The translations under genes were made by a program, and so were the position numbers. Shown piece after piece: positions 7,792-16,303 of a stretch of 23,081 bases of DNA. The DNA is from an uncultured bacterium (GTDB lineage Bacteria > UBA4055). A model generated the notes under the pieces. It made no database searches. It was not told the DNA's origin and saw nothing but the letters and a program-made list of their open reading frames with translations. The stretch covers positions 1 to 23,081 of the forward strand of contig CALMWI010000508.1 in the NCBI GenBank assembly GCA_937873545.1. Direction: 5' to 3'. Positions within the stretch are counted from its first letter, which is position 1. Every line of letters starts with the position of its first letter.

Positions 7792-8820
7792 CTAGTCGTT
7801 AAGCAGAATTTTATAATATTTATTCATGTCTTCAAGAACTTTTCCCGTTCCCCTGACGACGCAGGTCAGCGGATCATCAGCCATAATAACAGGCAGGTCA
7901 GTCTCTTCCTGAAGTTTCTGGTCAAGACCTTTCAGCATAGCTCCTCCTCCCGTCAGTACTATACCTCTGTCCCTTATATCAGATGAAAGCTCGCCCGGTG
8001 TTTTTTCAAGAGCGCTTTTTACTGCCTGGCATATTGATGTTACGATAGGAGAAAGAACATTTCTGATCTCATCCGAGGTTATTTCGATCTCCTTGGGCAA
8101 ACCGGCTATTAAGTCCCTTCCTTTTGCTATTGATTTCAGTTCTTTTTCAAGCTTGGAGGCAGATCCTATATCAATCTTGATCTTTTCGGCGGTTCTTTCG
8201 CCTATCAACAGCTTATGTTCGCTTCTCATATAATCAATAATTGCATCATTCATCTTGTTTCCGGCTATTCTGATCGAGTTCTCAGAAACTATACCGCTTA
8301 AGGAGATCACCGCAATTTCTGTTGTTCCGCCGCCGATATCGACGACCATAGATCCTTCAGGTTGATCGACAGGCAAGCCTACTCCAAGCGCTGCGGCCAT
8401 CGGTTCAGATATCAGAAACACCTCTCTTGCCCCGGCATTCTCAGCTGCGCTTCGGATTATTCTTTTCTCGGATTTCGTTACGCCTGACGGGACACAGACT
8501 ATCATACGCGGTCGTCCGCTGAAAGTGCCTGTTTTTATTTTTTTTATAAACTGCCTTATCATCTCTTCCGCTACTTCATCATCATCTATTACACCGTCTC
8601 TCATAGGCCTGATGGTTCTGATCGTTCCCGGAGTTTTACCCTCCATGCTTCTCGCTTCATAACCTATTGCGACCACTTTTTTGAGTCTTTCGTCCCAGGT
8701 TACGACCGAAGGTTCATCGACTACTATACCCCGCCCCTTTACATAGATAAGCGTGTTCGCCGTTCCGAGGTCTATAGCTACATCGTGAGAGAAAAAATTA
8801 AATATTGACAGGAAATCCAT
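7792..8820 (-). CDS. mreB: Rod shape-determining actin-like protein MreB
   Basis: A 342-residue actin-fold ATPase of the standard length. Phosphate-1 loop DLGTANTLIYVKGRGIV is near residue 17, the MRDGVIDD segment near 75, phosphate-2 DIGGGTTEIAVISL near 165, and the adenosine motif TGGGAMLKGLD near 290. It forms membrane-bound filaments that direct elongasome movement and so rod shape. It starts 19 nt after the purH stop with an AAGGGATAA ribosome binding site. I saw no clear promoter in that short gap, so its expression probably depends on readthrough from the upstream metabolic genes or on an internal promoter in purH that I could not identify. Confidence 0.97.
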   Translation of the reverse strand: MDFLSIFNFFSHDVAIDLGTANTLIYVKGRGIVVDEPSVVTWDERLKKVVAIGYEARSMEGKTPGTIRTIRPMRDGVIDDDEVAEEMIRQFIKKIKTGTFSGRPRMIVCVPSGVTKSEKRIIRSAAENAGAREVFLISEPMAAALGVGLPVDQPEGSMVVDIGGGTTEIAVISLSGIVSENSIRIAGNKMNDAIIDYMRSEHKLLIGERTAEKIKIDIGSASKLEKELKSIAKGRDLIAGLPKEIEITSDEIRNVLSPIVTSICQAVKSALEKTPGELSSDIRDRGIVLTGGGAMLKGLDQKLQEETDLPVIMADDPLTCVVRGTGKVLEDMNKYYKILLND

Positions 8821-8839
8821 GATTTATCCCTTTAATTAA

Positions 8840-10531
8840 TTAATGTCTGAAGTGTCTGTTGCCTGCGAAGAGCATTGCTATTCCGAGTTCATTGCAAGCT
8901 GTTATCGAATCTTCATCGTTCTGTGAACCGCCCGGCTGAATAATATATTTTATGCCGTAACCGGCAGCCGTCCTGACCGTATCATCGAACGGAAAGAATG
9001 CGTCGCTGGCAAGAACTGTCTGCTCTCCGATCACTTTTTTGAAATAATCTTCAAATGATATTTTCAACCCGAGCGAGCGGTATTCGTACTCAAGATTTTC
9101 TTTTGCTTTGGTGACAGCAAGCTTTCTTAAAGAATCAACTCTGTTAGGCTGTCCTGCACCCATTCCGAGAACGCTGAATCCTTTGTCCGTTTTTCTGCAA
9201 AGGACTATTGCATTGGATTTTGTGTGTTTACACGCTTTATATGAAAATTCAGCCAGCTTAAGCATTTCCTCAGAAAACTTAGCCTTTGTAACAGTTTCAA
9301 ATTTTGAATAAAGCTGATCGTCAACGGTCTGGTATAAAAAACCGCCGTCAATCCTTTTAAGATTGAAATCCTTAGCTTTCTTTGATGCTTCGAGATCTAT
9401 CTGAAGCACTCTGACATTTTCAAAATTCTTCTTTGTGGTAATATATCCAACAGCTTCTTTTGAATATGACGGGGCGATTATTACCTCTATGAATTTTCTC
9501 TTTATCTCAGAAGATACGAGTTTATCATTTTCAACCGTAAAGGAAAGATGTTTAACATCATCTCCTCTAAAAAATCTGAGTGTTCCCATATCGAATTCTT
9601 TATTGAACGCTATAACGGATCCCATAGCTGATATCGGGTCTGAGAACCAAGCCGTTTCTACAGCTTCTCTAAGATTTTTTCCAACAGCTATTCCGCAGGG
9701 GTTCATATGCTTGATAACTACCGCTGCGGGCTCGTCGAACTCCAGAACGGTATCAAGCGCCGCCTGAGCGTCCATATAATTATTGTAGGACATTTCTTTG
9801 CCGTTTATCATCTCGGCTTTTGCGAGGGTTCCTTCTGCCCTGCAGTCTGCAAAAAGTATAGCTTTCTGATGCGAATTCTCACCGTATCTTAAAGTTCTTC
9901 CGTTCTGAAGTATAATAGTTTTCTTAAAATTATTCCTCAGCGTTTTTTCAAGATGCTCTGAGATCATTGCATCATATCTAGAAGTTTTCGCAAAAACCTT
10001 CAAGGCCAGTTCTTCCCTGAATTTCAGAGAAGTTCCGCCGAATTCATCAAATTCGGAAATGAACCTTTGATAATCGGAAGGTTCTGTGATAACTGTTACA
10101 TACTTATAATTCTTTGCGCCGCTTCTAAGCATGGCGGGTCCGCCGATATCGATATTCTCGATAGCGTCTTCAAGCGACACGCCGGGTTTGGAGACAGTCT
10201 GTTCGAAAGGGTACAGATTCACTACCAGCAGATCTATCATTCCTACGCCGTTCTCCAAAGCCTGTTTCATGTGATCTTTATTGTCTCTGACCGCAAGTAT
10301 TCCACCGTGAACTTTAGGATTTAAGGTCTTTATTCTGCCGTCCATCATCTCAGGAAAATTTGTCAGTTCGGTGATCTCTTTGACTTTAATTCCGTTCTCT
10401 TTTAAAAGCTTAAATGTACCGCCTGTTGAAAATATTTCGACACCTTTTCCATCGAGATATTTTGCAAATTCAACAGATCCGGTCTTATCTGACAGAGATA
10501 TTATAGCTCTCTTAATTTCTCTTGTTTCCAT
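8840..10531 (-). CDS. purH: Bifunctional AICAR formyltransferase / IMP cyclohydrolase
   Basis: A 563-residue enzyme for the last two steps of IMP synthesis. The N-terminal MGS-like cyclohydrolase domain (about 5-150) has LSDKTG, FSTGGTFK and MMDGRIKTLNPKVHGGIL. The formyltransferase domain has LRYGENSHQ (214-221) and KHMNPCG, with Lys274 and His275 as the catalytic pair. It ends with the canonical IIQPGGSQNDE and GNRHFRH. It is longer than the usual 510-530 residues. Two insertions explain the extra length by eye: about 315-345 (RFFRGDDVKHLSFTVEN region) and about 478-502 (between the arginine-rich helix and VLASDAFFPFDD). All key residues remain, so it should be active. Its ATG overlaps the purN TAA by one base. 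Confidence 0.96.
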   Translation of the reverse strand: METREIKRAIISLSDKTGSVEFAKYLDGKGVEIFSTGGTFKLLKENGIKVKEITELTNFPEMMDGRIKTLNPKVHGGILAVRDNKDHMKQALENGVGMIDLLVVNLYPFEQTVSKPGVSLEDAIENIDIGGPAMLRSGAKNYKYVTVITEPSDYQRFISEFDEFGGTSLKFREELALKVFAKTSRYDAMISEHLEKTLRNNFKKTIILQNGRTLRYGENSHQKAILFADCRAEGTLAKAEMINGKEMSYNNYMDAQAALDTVLEFDEPAAVVIKHMNPCGIAVGKNLREAVETAWFSDPISAMGSVIAFNKEFDMGTLRFFRGDDVKHLSFTVENDKLVSSEIKRKFIEVIIAPSYSKEAVGYITTKKNFENVRVLQIDLEASKKAKDFNLKRIDGGFLYQTVDDQLYSKFETVTKAKFSEEMLKLAEFSYKACKHTKSNAIVLCRKTDKGFSVLGMGAGQPNRVDSLRKLAVTKAKENLEYEYRSLGLKISFEDYFKKVIGEQTVLASDAFFPFDDTVRTAAGYGIKYIIQPGGSQNDEDSITACNELGIAMLFAGNRHFRH

Positions 10532-11118
10532 TACTGTTCTCTTTCCTCAAGTATTTTTATCGCTTCGGTATATATTTTATGTTCGATATCCAAAACTCTT
10601 TTCTGAAGGGATTCGGGAGTTTCGTTCTCGGTTACTTTAATTTTTCTCTGTAGAAGCAGTTCGCCGTTGTCGTACACTTCATCAACGAAGTGAACTGTGG
10701 GACCGGAAAATTCTTCTCCCGCTTCAATTACAGCGCGGTGAACATTGATCCCGTGCATTCCTTTTCCACCGAATTTAGGCAAAAGAGCCGGATGGATGTT
10801 TAAAATCCGCCCTTTATACAATTGAATGATCTCCTCCGGTAATTTTTTTAGATAACCGGCGAGGATAATTAGATCGATATTATGTTTTTTTAAAAGCGTG
10901 AACTGAAGATCAAGGAATTCGTTTCTCGAAAGCGATTTCCTCGAAACAACTGCGGTTGAGATGCCAAGTGATGAGGGATATTCAAGCCCGGGAGCATCAT
11001 TATCTGCAATTACAAGCCATACTTTAGATGAGATTACTCCTTTTAGGCTGTTTTCGATCACGCATTTAAGATTGCTTCCAGATCCGGATATGTAAGCTGC
11101 TATATTAAAACTTTTCAT
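10531..11118 (-). CDS. purN: Phosphoribosylglycinamide formyltransferase (10-formyl-THF type)
   Basis: A 195-residue enzyme that formylates GAR in purine synthesis. The phosphate-binding loop is ISGSGSNLKCV (10-20). The catalytic triad is visible as Asn107 and His109 in NIHPALLP and Asp150 in the DEVYDNGELL segment. The insert KFGGKGMHGINVHRAV after LLP is the form I associate with Bacteroidota-type PurN and supports the FCB placement. Start and stop overlap the neighbouring genes by one base each (TGATG with the acyl-CoA dehydrogenase, TAATG with purH), so translational coupling is likely. It sits directly before purH, which is the next formyl-transfer reaction of the same pathway. Confidence 0.95.
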   Translation of the reverse strand: MKSFNIAAYISGSGSNLKCVIENSLKGVISSKVWLVIADNDAPGLEYPSSLGISTAVVSRKSLSRNEFLDLQFTLLKKHNIDLIILAGYLKKLPEEIIQLYKGRILNIHPALLPKFGGKGMHGINVHRAVIEAGEEFSGPTVHFVDEVYDNGELLLQRKIKVTENETPESLQKRVLDIEHKIYTEAIKILEEREQ

Positions 11119-12866
11119 CAGGGAAGTTTCGTCAGCTCCTTGTAATTATTGATGAATTCAGCTTCGATCTCTTTAATAACCAGAGCTTTATCTGTATTCT
11201 CAGCTTTTGCCTTTTTTATAAATACCTCGGCGGTCAGCTTAAATCTTGCATCTCTTGTAGCGTCAAGGACAAGAAGATGTCCCATAACAAGATTTCCTGC
11301 CATTTCGACAAGTCTTCTTGCGTGGAAGTCCAGATACTCCTGATCGTTCTGTTTTTCAACTATTTCGATTGAAGTAAGATATTCTTTTTTCATAGACTGA
11401 AGGTCTTTACGCATGAATTCGAGGTCGTACGAAACTTTTCTTGATGCGTATTCGTCTATCATTTCCGTGAAAAGGCCGCTGGTAACTCCTTTGATAGCCG
11501 CTACCACCTGAAGCTGCGTCGTCCCCTCATAGATCGAAGTGATCCTCGCGTCTCTATACAACCTTTCAACCGGGAAATCTTTTGTAAATCCTGTTCCGCC
11601 GTGTATCTGAATAGCATCGTAAGTGATTCTATTGCAGGCTTCAGAAGAAAGCCCTTTGACAAGAGGTGTATAAAAGTCAGCTCTTCTCTTGAATTGCTTA
11701 AGTTCATTTTTCTCTTCAGTTGTCAGCTCCCTTTCGAGTTCGATTTCTTCCAGCGCTTTATATACATCAACGAATCTTGAAGTTTCATAATACAGCGTTC
11801 TGAGTGCGGCGATCTTTACCTTCATATCGGTCAGTATCTCATAAACCGGTGCGAACTGATTGATCTTTTTGCCGAACTGAGCCCTTTCCTGAGCATACTT
11901 CAGAGCTTCTCTGTATGCCGCTTCAGAAATTCCTATGGCCTGACCGCTTACTCCGAGCCTCGCTCCGTTCATAAGCGACATAACATATTTTATAAGGCCG
12001 AATTTTCTTTTTCCGATAAGGTGGGCCGGAGAATTTTTAAATACCATCTCGCATGTCGGAGATCCGTGAATTCCCATCTTATTCTCGATCCTTCTGATCT
12101 GAACGGTATCGTCTCTTTCGTACATCAGCATAGAAAGACCTCTTCCGTCCTTTGTGCCTTCTTCAGTTCTGGCGAGAACAAGTGAAAGTTCAGCATTTCC
12201 GTTTGTAATGAACCTTTTTACACCGTTCAGTCTCCACAGATTAGATTTTTCATCCCAGTGCGCTTTTAGCTGTACGGCCTGAAGATCTGATCCTGCGTCG
12301 GGTTCGGTAAGGATCATTGCTCCTGTGGCTTCTCCCGAAGCGAACTTGGGAATATATTTTGCTTTCATTTCTTCACTGGCAAATTCCTTGACCGTTTCAC
12401 CGATGTCCTGAAGACCGAAAAGATTCATAAGGCTTGCATCTGCCCTTGAAACCATCTCGATCATCATGCTGTAAACAGTTGTCGGGAAATTAAGACCGCC
12501 GTATTTTCTGGGTTGTGTTACACCTGTAAGGCGAGCCTGCCTGAGGGCTTTTAGATTTTCAACAGTGCCTTTCGCATAATGAACTCTGTTGTTTATAAGC
12601 TCAGGGCCTTCAGCGTCAACGCTTTCCGCATTCGGCGCAATCAAATCGCCAGCGATATCTCCGGTAATTTCAAGAACAGAATCGTAATTATCAAGAGCAT
12701 CCTCAAAACTTCCGGGTTTGTATTCATTAGGTTCAATATTATCTTTTCCAAAATTCTCTTTTTCGCATATTTTATAGTTCCTTTCCTTCAGCTCCGCCAC
12801 TCTTTTCATGAAAGGGTGGTTGAGATGAAATTTCAGGTCGTCATTATCTCTGTAAAAATTCGTCAT
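11118..12866 (-). CDS. Acyl-CoA dehydrogenase, extended (~580-residue) type
   Basis: A 582-residue flavoprotein. The core holds LTEPDAGSDLQ (186-196), the FITNG segment (219-223), the helical region SGQAIGISEAAYREALKYAQERAQFGKKI, and IHGGTGFTKDFPVERLYRDARITSIYEGTT. Glu447 in YEGTT is the position of the catalytic base of the medium-chain family. A charged insertion (about 370-396) and a C-terminal extension of about 120 residues set it apart from the 380-residue enzymes and resemble FadE12/ACAD9-like long members. It should oxidise an acyl-CoA and pass electrons to ETF, whose genes lie immediately upstream (ATGA overlap with etfA). The acyl substrate cannot be decided from sequence. Confidence 0.92.
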   Translation of the reverse strand: MTNFYRDNDDLKFHLNHPFMKRVAELKERNYKICEKENFGKDNIEPNEYKPGSFEDALDNYDSVLEITGDIAGDLIAPNAESVDAEGPELINNRVHYAKGTVENLKALRQARLTGVTQPRKYGGLNFPTTVYSMMIEMVSRADASLMNLFGLQDIGETVKEFASEEMKAKYIPKFASGEATGAMILTEPDAGSDLQAVQLKAHWDEKSNLWRLNGVKRFITNGNAELSLVLARTEEGTKDGRGLSMLMYERDDTVQIRRIENKMGIHGSPTCEMVFKNSPAHLIGKRKFGLIKYVMSLMNGARLGVSGQAIGISEAAYREALKYAQERAQFGKKINQFAPVYEILTDMKVKIAALRTLYYETSRFVDVYKALEEIELERELTTEEKNELKQFKRRADFYTPLVKGLSSEACNRITYDAIQIHGGTGFTKDFPVERLYRDARITSIYEGTTQLQVVAAIKGVTSGLFTEMIDEYASRKVSYDLEFMRKDLQSMKKEYLTSIEIVEKQNDQEYLDFHARRLVEMAGNLVMGHLLVLDATRDARFKLTAEVFIKKAKAENTDKALVIKEIEAEFINNYKELTKLP

Positions 12867-13882
12867 TTCGACTGCTCCTTATAATACTTGATCATTTTTG
12901 GAATGACTGAATGCAGATCTCCGATTATCGCTACGTCAGCGATCGAATTTATGGGTGCTTCAGGATCTGTGTTTATCGAGATTATCTGGGCTGAACCGTC
13001 CATCCCCGCCCTGTGCTGTATCGCACCTGAGATACCGCAGGCTATATACAGCTTCGGCCTGACAGTTACTCCCGTCTGTCCGATCTGCCTTGCATGTTCT
13101 GAATATCCCGCGTCAACGGCAGCTCTCGAAGCGCCGACCTCACCGCCGACTACTTTAGCCAGTTCGTTGAGAAGCTCAAATCCTTCTTTAGATCCGACAC
13201 CGAATCCACCCGCCACTATTATCTGCGATCCGGTCAGGTTCACTTTTCTCTGCTCGATATGTCTCTCGATTATCTTTACCGCGAAATCTACTTTATCAAG
13301 GATCTCCGATGGATCAATAATATTCACAGTGCTTTTAAAGTTCTTTGCCGCGTGTTCTTTTTTCATCACACCTTCCCTGACCGTAGCCATCTGCGGTTTT
13401 GTTTCTGGATTGACGATAGTGGCTATTATGTTGCCGCCGAAGGCAGGCCTGATCTGATATAGAAGATTTTTATATTCGTGACCGGATTTAGGATCGGTAT
13501 AATCTCCTATAACAAGGTCAGTGCAGTCAGCAGTAAGTCCGCATTTTAACGATGATGCTATTCTCGGCGCAAGGTCTCTTCCGACAGATGTCGCTCCGAC
13601 AAGAACGATCTGCGGTTTATTTTCTCTGATAATATTTTCAAACACAGCTGAATGAGGCAGTGTAGTATAAGGGTACAGTCTTTTATCATCAACAGAATGT
13701 ATGATGTTCGCGCCGTATGGAGATATCTGCTGCTCGATATTGTTTAGTCCGGAACCGATCGCAACAGCTTCTACTTCGCATTTAAGTTCGCCGGCTAGCT
13801 TTACGGCTTTGGATATAAGCTCAAGGCTGACATCAGATACTTTGCCTTCTTCAATTTCGCAGTAAACGCATATATTATTCAC
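12863..13882 (-). CDS. etfA: Electron transfer flavoprotein alpha subunit
   Basis: A 339-residue ETF alpha chain. The N-terminal half is the alpha/beta domain (VGATSVGRDLAPRIA near 95-110). The C-terminal FAD domain begins around 215 with IVAGGFGVGSKEGFELL, followed by GASRAAVDAGY, RQIGQTGVTVRPKLYIACGISGAIQHRAGM and SIADVAIIGDLHSVIP, the classical ETF-alpha FAD-binding signature. It forms a heterodimer with EtfB and takes electrons from acyl-CoA dehydrogenases. It starts 4 nt after etfB and overlaps the dehydrogenase by 4 nt. Whether this ETF can bifurcate electrons cannot be judged safely; no partner such as a quinone oxidoreductase or fixCX lies nearby. Confidence 0.95.
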   Translation of the reverse strand: MNNICVYCEIEEGKVSDVSLELISKAVKLAGELKCEVEAVAIGSGLNNIEQQISPYGANIIHSVDDKRLYPYTTLPHSAVFENIIRENKPQIVLVGATSVGRDLAPRIASSLKCGLTADCTDLVIGDYTDPKSGHEYKNLLYQIRPAFGGNIIATIVNPETKPQMATVREGVMKKEHAAKNFKSTVNIIDPSEILDKVDFAVKIIERHIEQRKVNLTGSQIIVAGGFGVGSKEGFELLNELAKVVGGEVGASRAAVDAGYSEHARQIGQTGVTVRPKLYIACGISGAIQHRAGMDGSAQIISINTDPEAPINSIADVAIIGDLHSVIPKMIKYYKEQSK

Positions 13883-13886
13883 TTTT

Positions 13887-14762
13887 CTACCCCAGAGTAT
13901 GATTTTTAATAAGATCGTTCATAAGATGTTTTATATCTGCATCTTTATCTGCAATAACCTTTGAGTCTTTTCCCTGAAGAACGACATTGTCGATCTTTTT
14001 TACTTTCGTAGGGGATCCGAGAAGTCCGATCTTTTCAGGATCGCAGTCAAGGTCGTCCAGACTTAATTCATCGATATGAAGATAAGATTTGTTTTTTATA
14101 GTCTGATTTATATAATCGTCATCAATTGTCTGAAGTTCCGTCTGGGTTTTTGCATGCTTATATTTCATAAAAAGCTTGGAATTTTTCGGTCTGCATGGAT
14201 CTGCGGACCCGTGAACCGTTACTAAAGCAGGTAGAGTGCTTTCGACTATCTCAATGCCTCTCTCAAGCCTTCTTTTTACCTTGATCTTACCTTTTTCGCA
14301 GGTAATTATTTCTTCTGCATAAGTGATCTGCGGCAGATTAAGCTTCTCAGCCGTCTGAGGTCCGACCTGGGCAGTGTCGCCGTCAATAGCCTGTCTTCCT
14401 GATATTATCAGATCATAATTACCGATCTTTTCTATCGCTTTTGATATAACATACGAAGTCGCAAGGGTATCAGCGCCGGCAAAGCGCTTATCTGTTATCA
14501 GATAACCTCTGTCAGCGTCCCTGTACATACTTTCTCGAATAATGTCCGCAGCTCGTGGCGGTCCCATAGTAATTATTATAATTTCAGTATCGAGTATTCT
14601 GTCCTTGATCTGCAGGGCTTGTTCAAGCGCGTTAAGATCCTCCGGATTGTAAATTGCGGGCAGAGCCGCTCTGTTCACAGTGCCGTCAGATTTCATTGCG
14701 TCTTCTCCAACATTCCTTGTATCCGGGACCTGCTTGGCGAGTACGATGATCCTAAATGCCAT
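13887..14762 (-). CDS. etfB: Electron transfer flavoprotein beta subunit
   Basis: A 291-residue ETF beta chain, slightly longer than the usual 250-260. It has VLAKQVPDTRNVG at the N-terminus, NPEDLNALEQALQIKD (39-54), ITMGPPRAADIIRESMYRDADRGYLITD, and ISGRQAIDGDTAQVGPQTAEKLNLPQITYAE. The last is the nucleotide-binding signature. The start at 14762 is preceded by GGAGG about 4 nt upstream. It is the first gene of the nine-gene minus-strand run. The extra length is a lysine-rich C-terminal tail (HLMNDLIKNHTLG). Confidence 0.95.
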   Translation of the reverse strand: MAFRIIVLAKQVPDTRNVGEDAMKSDGTVNRAALPAIYNPEDLNALEQALQIKDRILDTEIIIITMGPPRAADIIRESMYRDADRGYLITDKRFAGADTLATSYVISKAIEKIGNYDLIISGRQAIDGDTAQVGPQTAEKLNLPQITYAEEIITCEKGKIKVKRRLERGIEIVESTLPALVTVHGSADPCRPKNSKLFMKYKHAKTQTELQTIDDDYINQTIKNKSYLHIDELSLDDLDCDPEKIGLLGSPTKVKKIDNVVLQGKDSKVIADKDADIKHLMNDLIKNHTLG

Positions 14763-14827
14763 TCTTCCTCCGTTATGTAAGTTCCATGTTTTTCGTTCCT
14801 TAACAGTTACCTTATTTCAAAATCTGT

Positions 14828-14858
14828 AGAATATATTAAAAATGATGTCATTTAGCAA
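14828..14858 (-). promoter_or_regulatory. Promoter of the etfB-to-mrdA operon
   Basis: On the minus strand, TTGCTA (14858-14853), 17-nt spacer, TATATTCT (14835-14828). TTTG at 14859-14856 lies 20 nt before the -10 box, as in the other promoters here. The predicted leader is about 60 nt. The -35 matches TTGACA at only four positions, so it is weaker than mltD and rpsO. It is back-to-back with the mutase promoter, 31 nt apart. Confidence 0.65.
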
Positions 14859-14889
14859 ATCAAAACTGATTTTAAAAAAATATTGAAGA

Positions 14890-14920
14890 TTGACAAAATG
14901 AGTAGCTTTTTATATCTTGC
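14890..14920 (+). promoter_or_regulatory. Promoter of the mutase-GWxTD-MBL-lpxB operon
   Basis: TTGACA (14890-14895), a 17-nt spacer and TATCTTGC (14913-14920). An alternative -10, TATATC at 14911, would leave a 15-nt spacer but aligns better with the rpsO promoter downstream sequence. The leader would be about 30 nt. Confidence 0.65.
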
Positions 14921-14953
14921 TGTCTGAATAATTAAGAGACCCCGGGAGTGATT

Positions 14954-16303
14954 ATGTCCAAACTTATGGTCAGTGTAGCCGGAATCAGGGGGATCGTGGG
15001 GGATTCCCTCGTTCCGGAAGTAATCGTCAGGTATGTCAGTTCGTTTTCGCGGCTTCTCGGTAAAGGCGCAATTGTAGTGGGGAGAGATTCAAGGCCTTCC
15101 GGGAAAGCCATATCGAATCTGGTCAGTTCAGTATTAAATTTGTGCGGAAGAGATGTAGTTGACATTGATATCGCTACTACACCCACCGTAGCCATGGCGG
15201 TAGAGCTATACAAAGCGGCAGGTGGAATAGCCATCACAGCAAGCCACAATCCGTCTGAGTGGAACGCGCTAAAGTTCATGGACGAAAGAACTCTTTTTCT
15301 AAACGAGTTACAGGGCGAAGAACTGCATTATATTTTGACAGAGAACAGGTTTATTTATGAAAAATTCGATAACCTTGGATCGACTAGGTATGAAAAAGAT
15401 GAAGCCCGTAAGTATCATATTAAGAAAATCCTTGATATTCCGTACATAAATAAGACCGACATAAGGAAAAAGAAGTTAAAAGTCGCTATTGACTGCGTAA
15501 ACGGAGCAGGCGGAGTAATACTCCCCGAGCTTTTGCGAGATCTCGGCTGTACTGTAACAAAACTAAACTGCGATCCTAACGGTATGTTTCCGCACGGTGC
15601 AGAACCTCTTCCAGAAAACCTTGGAGAGATTTGCGCTTTAATAAAAAAAGGCAACATTGATATAGGTATGGTAGTAGATCCCGATTCAGACAGGCTGGCG
15701 CTGATAAACGAGAACGGCGTACCTCTAGGAGAAGAATATACATTAGCTATGGTCGTTGACCTTATTTTATCCAAAAAGAGATCTGATATTGCTGTCAATG
15801 TCTCAACTTCCAAAGCCACAGAAGACACTGCAAAAAAATACGGCTGTAAAACATACAGAACAAAAGTCGGTGAGATTAATGTTTCCTCTGTGATGATAGA
15901 GAAGAATCTTCTGATAGGCGGAGAGGGAAACGGAGGTGTAATAATGCCCGAAGTACATCCGGGAAGAGATGCTTTGGTGGGGGCGGCCCTGATACTGCAG
16001 TATATTACAGAAAAAAATAAATTCGTTTCAGAGATATTTGACGATCTTCCGTCTTATCATATAGTGAAGGATAAAATCTCTGTTGAAGGTGTAAACTTTG
16101 AAGAAAAAGTCAAGAAGATAACTGAAAAAATCCCCGCGGAAAACCTTGATCTTACCGACGGAATAAAGATTTGCGGAGAGAACGACTGGGTTCAGCTGCG
16201 TAAATCCAACACTGAGCCTATAGTTAGGATATTTGCAGAAGCAAAAACAAAAACCGCAGCCCAAAATCTTGTAAAAAAATATAAGGAAATTATTCTTGAA
16301 TAA
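14954..16303 (+). CDS. Phosphoglucosamine/phosphomannomutase family alpha-D-phosphohexomutase
   Basis: A 449-residue mutase that moves phosphate between C1 and C6 of a hexose. The phosphoserine loop is TASHNP with Ser97; the metal loop is DPDSDR (242-247); the sugar-binding loop is GEGNGG (323-328); the phosphate-binding loop is RKSNTEP (416-422). The N-terminal VAGIRGIVGDSLVPE form and GEGNGG rather than GEQSG resemble Bacteroidota proteins labelled GlmM, so it may make glucosamine-1-phosphate for murein and LPS, but phosphomannomutase or phosphoglucomutase activity cannot be excluded. The ATG at 14954 is preferred to an in-frame GTG at 14948, because GTG overlaps the GGGAG ribosome binding site (14944-14948). 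It leads an operon ending in lpxB, consistent with envelope sugar supply. Confidence 0.92.
   Translation: MSKLMVSVAGIRGIVGDSLVPEVIVRYVSSFSRLLGKGAIVVGRDSRPSGKAISNLVSSVLNLCGRDVVDIDIATTPTVAMAVELYKAAGGIAITASHNPSEWNALKFMDERTLFLNELQGEELHYILTENRFIYEKFDNLGSTRYEKDEARKYHIKKILDIPYINKTDIRKKKLKVAIDCVNGAGGVILPELLRDLGCTVTKLNCDPNGMFPHGAEPLPENLGEICALIKKGNIDIGMVVDPDSDRLALINENGVPLGEEYTLAMVVDLILSKKRSDIAVNVSTSKATEDTAKKYGCKTYRTKVGEINVSSVMIEKNLLIGGEGNGGVIMPEVHPGRDALVGAALILQYITEKNKFVSEIFDDLPSYHIVKDKISVEGVNFEEKVKKITEKIPAENLDLTDGIKICGENDWVQLRKSNTEPIVRIFAEAKTKTAAQNLVKKYKEIILE

Noticed and set aside
8821..8839. A separate mreB promoter in the purH-mreB gap
   Set aside because: The 19-nt gap contains only the mreB ribosome binding site; I found no TTG-N20-TATATTTG match reading into mreB.
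12888..13457. 189-codon open frame antisense to etfA
   Set aside because: It mirrors conserved etfA codons, lacks a ribosome binding site and has a composition of a shadow frame.
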